This document shows, piece after piece, positions 62,275-64,000 of a stretch of DNA of 64,000 nt (the stretch's first letter is position 1; every line of letters starts with the position of its first letter). Both the position numbers and the translations under genes were made by a program. The notes beneath the pieces were generated by a model that saw nothing but the letters and a program-made list of their open reading frames with translations, searched no databases and was not told the origin of the DNA. The stretch comes from an uncultured Paracoccaceae bacterium (GTDB lineage Bacteria > Pseudomonadota > Alphaproteobacteria > Rhodobacterales > Rhodobacteraceae): contig CANMKB010000005.1 in the NCBI GenBank assembly GCA_947498415.1, positions 62,001 to 126,000 of the forward strand. Reading direction: 5' to 3'.

Positions 62275-63798
62275 ATGACCTCGACGGCCCTTACCCTATC
62301 GCATGATCAGGCTGATGCCTTTGACCAGATTTCTTCGATTCTGAAAGGGGCGGGGGTGGATCTGGACGACAGTTTGTTGATGCCGCCAAAGTCATCCAAA
62401 ACGGATGTCGCTGCGGTCATGGGCAAGGCGGGCTCTGGTAAAACTCTTCTGTTGTCTGAACTGGTGAAAGCCTTGCAAGGGGCTGGTCTTTCTATTGTGT
62501 CCGGCGACTACGAGGGGAAAAAAGACAAAGAACGTCGCAGCTTGGCAATTCTTGCACCAACCAACAAAGCCGCAAGTGTGTTGCGGATGCGTGGTGTGCC
62601 AGCCACTACCATTCACCGCATCCTATACAGCCCGGTGTATGATCCGGAATACGAGAAAATCGCAGAATGGCTTGCGGAAAACGGGGAGCGCCCCGAAATC
62701 GAAGGTTTGACGGATGAAGCCCTAGATCGTGCCCACGCCTTTTATCAAATTCACAAATCGATACCCGGCGCCTTGGCCGCTGCGGGGTTGCGCGGGTCTG
62801 ATTTCATCACTGGTTGGAAGCGTCGCGACGATCCACTTGATATCGGTTTTGTTGACGAAGGCTCGATGTTGGATGACCGTCAGTTTGACGATCTCAAAGA
62901 GATTTTTTCGACTCTAATTGTGTTTGGCGACCCAGCACAGCTTGCACCTGTGAACCAGTCGGGTTCGATGGTGTTTGATAAGCTACCTGAAAAAAAGAAA
63001 TTCGAGCTCAGCCGTATTCACCGCCAAGACGCAGACAACCCGATCCTAGATCTGGCGCATGCGTTGGCGGATCCTCAGATGGGTTTTCAGGAATTTGAGA
63101 ACCTAGTCGAGCAAAAATCACGTGAAGACGATCGTGTTGTGTGGGCTCAGCGTGTCGAAGTTGATCTTATGGCGCGGTCGCCAGTATTAGTGTGGCGCAA
63201 CGCAACACGCATCCGTCTGATCCATGCCTTCCGCGCAGTACATGGTGCTCCCGAAGATGAATTGCTTGAAGGTGAGCCGTTGATCTGCGACGGCATAGAG
63301 CTGCCAACAAAACATCGCAAAAAACGCCTTGATCTTGAAGCACGTGGCCTCATCAAAGGGGCGCAAGTGGTATACTTGGGGCCCGGCCGCAAACCCGGAT
63401 TTTCGCATCTGCACGTATTGGGGGCTGAAGACCCGCAGGTGCGTGCGGCGTCGATTGTAAAAATCGAGATGCCTGACGAAGAAGAACCTTTTATTCCTTA
63501 TGCTGCGCGCATGGGGGCGACGTTTTTACATGGTGCAGCAGTTACGATCCACAAAGCTCAGGGTAGCCAGTGGGAGAATGTTCAGGTGTTTGCACCTGAT
63601 TTGTATGTAGCTGCAAAAATGGGGCGGGTCGAAGCTGGTCAGCCCTTATGGAAGCGTTTGGCCTATGTGGCCATCACGCGGGCTCAGGAACGCTTGCATT
63701 GGGTGGTTAGAAATCGGTTGTCAAAACCATCAGGCCCCCTTCGCATTGATGATTTAAAAGCGCCTGCAGTGGAACTAAAACTAGAGGAGCAAACATGA
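62275..63798 (+). CDS. RecD-like ATP-dependent helicase / AAA ATPase
   Basis: Superfamily 1B-type DNA helicase of 507 residues, RecD/TraA-like. Walker A VMGKAGSGKTLLL (about 49-61), Walker B IGFVDEGSML, motif III FGDPAQLAPVNQSG, a motif V-like VTIHKAQGSQWENVQVFAPD and motif VI AYVAITRAQERLHWVV. It lacks the long N-terminal domain of RecD2 and nuclease parts. A role in repair or recombination is the family expectation. It overlaps the next gene by ATGA. Confidence 0.88.
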   Translation: MTSTALTLSHDQADAFDQISSILKGAGVDLDDSLLMPPKSSKTDVAAVMGKAGSGKTLLLSELVKALQGAGLSIVSGDYEGKKDKERRSLAILAPTNKAASVLRMRGVPATTIHRILYSPVYDPEYEKIAEWLAENGERPEIEGLTDEALDRAHAFYQIHKSIPGALAAAGLRGSDFITGWKRRDDPLDIGFVDEGSMLDDRQFDDLKEIFSTLIVFGDPAQLAPVNQSGSMVFDKLPEKKKFELSRIHRQDADNPILDLAHALADPQMGFQEFENLVEQKSREDDRVVWAQRVEVDLMARSPVLVWRNATRIRLIHAFRAVHGAPEDELLEGEPLICDGIELPTKHRKKRLDLEARGLIKGAQVVYLGPGRKPGFSHLHVLGAEDPQVRAASIVKIEMPDEEEPFIPYAARMGATFLHGAAVTIHKAQGSQWENVQVFAPDLYVAAKMGRVEAGQPLWKRLAYVAITRAQERLHWVVRNRLSKPSGPLRIDDLKAPAVELKLEEQT

Positions 63799-64000
63799 AG
63801 AGCATCCTTATCACCGGCGCAAGCTCTGGTATCGGGCGCGCAACTGCAGAAGCCTTTTTGGAACAAGGGTGGCATGTGGGGCTGGTCGCCCGCCGCGGAG
63901 ACCGGCTGTTAGAGATCGCAAAGCGCAATAAAACGGCCATGGCGCTACCCGTTGATGTGACGGATGAGGCTGGGATGAAGGCGGCGTTTGATCGCTTTGT
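63795..64000 (+). CDS. SDR-family oxidoreductase, 3' truncated by window
   Basis: Start of a short-chain dehydrogenase/reductase: SILITGASSGIGRATAEAF (TGxxxGxG cofactor motif) at residues 3-21, then LVARRGDRLLEIA and the VDVTDEAGM motif near residue 55. Start ATG 63795 overlaps the helicase stop (ATGA) and has GAGGAG 7 bases upstream. Only 68 residues are in the window, so catalytic Ser-Tyr-Lys and substrate are unseen. Confidence 0.9.
   Translation, partial: MKSILITGASSGIGRATAEAFLEQGWHVGLVARRGDRLLEIAKRNKTAMALPVDVTDEAGMKAAFDRF

Overview
The window is a gene-dense chromosomal segment of an alphaproteobacterium, most likely a marine Roseobacter-group Rhodobacteraceae. Three things point there: the gene order, which matches what I recall of the Rhodobacter sphaeroides TCA/ethylmalonyl-CoA region; several small proteins typical of that family (the 44-residue aa3 oxidase subunit IV, DUF6173, DUF1737); and a GC-rich intergenic repeat of the kind seen in roseobacters. 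I saw no tRNA, rRNA, CRISPR array, prophage or insertion sequence. The genus cannot be named from this sequence alone.

Layout. 1-8.2 kb: the C-terminal half of an RND efflux permease, a DsbD N-domain protein, YqgE, a Sua5-type tRNA t6A synthase, an acyl-CoA dehydrogenase/MBL-hydrolase pair, DUF6173, a tiny oxidase subunit and a lipoprotein. 8.2-12.6 kb: azlCD and a tightly overlapping molybdenum-cofactor operon fdhD-mobA-mobB-moeA. 12.6-21.5 kb: greA, ETF-ubiquinone oxidoreductase, a TPR protein coupled to ispE, a polyprenyl diphosphate synthase, DUF2007/methyltransferase and a YdcH-like protein. 21.5-26.7 kb: a DMT transporter/LysR pair, a short unlisted ORF, the PHB genes phaB and phaA, and a TlpA-like thioredoxin. 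26.7-36.5 kb: argH-lptM-like-lysA, a DUF4175 protein, a zinc-ribbon membrane protein, ftsE-ftsX-plsC and a PPOX flavoprotein.

36.8-61.9 kb is the core of the window: nearly the whole second half of the TCA cycle beside ethylmalonyl-CoA pathway genes. The minus-strand run is sucC, a GT25 glycosyltransferase gene, sucD, sucA, sucB (two lipoyl domains) and lpd, with mdh separately terminated upstream. On the plus strand follow mcl2 (malyl-CoA thioesterase), an NnrU-family gene, DUF1737, mch (mesaconyl-CoA hydratase), a DUF4344 metallopeptidase, then sdhC, sdhD, sdhA, a sulfotransferase-like gene and sdhB. After deoD and acyP come the divergent ecm and ccr. With phaA/phaB (acetoacetyl-CoA formation) and ETF-QO, the window covers much of acetyl-CoA assimilation and its return to malate and succinate.

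Most notable non-coding signals. (1) Two perfectly spaced pairs of the palindrome TGTGATCAC(A/G), with 21 bp between centres, lie upstream of sucC and of sdhC; a third copy lies farther up before sdhC and a partial one before phaB. (2) CTGC-N3-GCAG-type inverted repeats, like the reported PhaR operator, lie upstream of mdh, mcl2, phaA, ecm and ccr. Together they suggest two superimposed regulons tying the TCA cycle to PHB/ethylmalonyl-CoA metabolism. (3) The genes for two obligate enzyme complexes, sucC/sucD and sdhA/sdhB, are each split by one cell-surface-type transferase gene. The window ends with a RecD-like helicase coupled to a truncated SDR gene.
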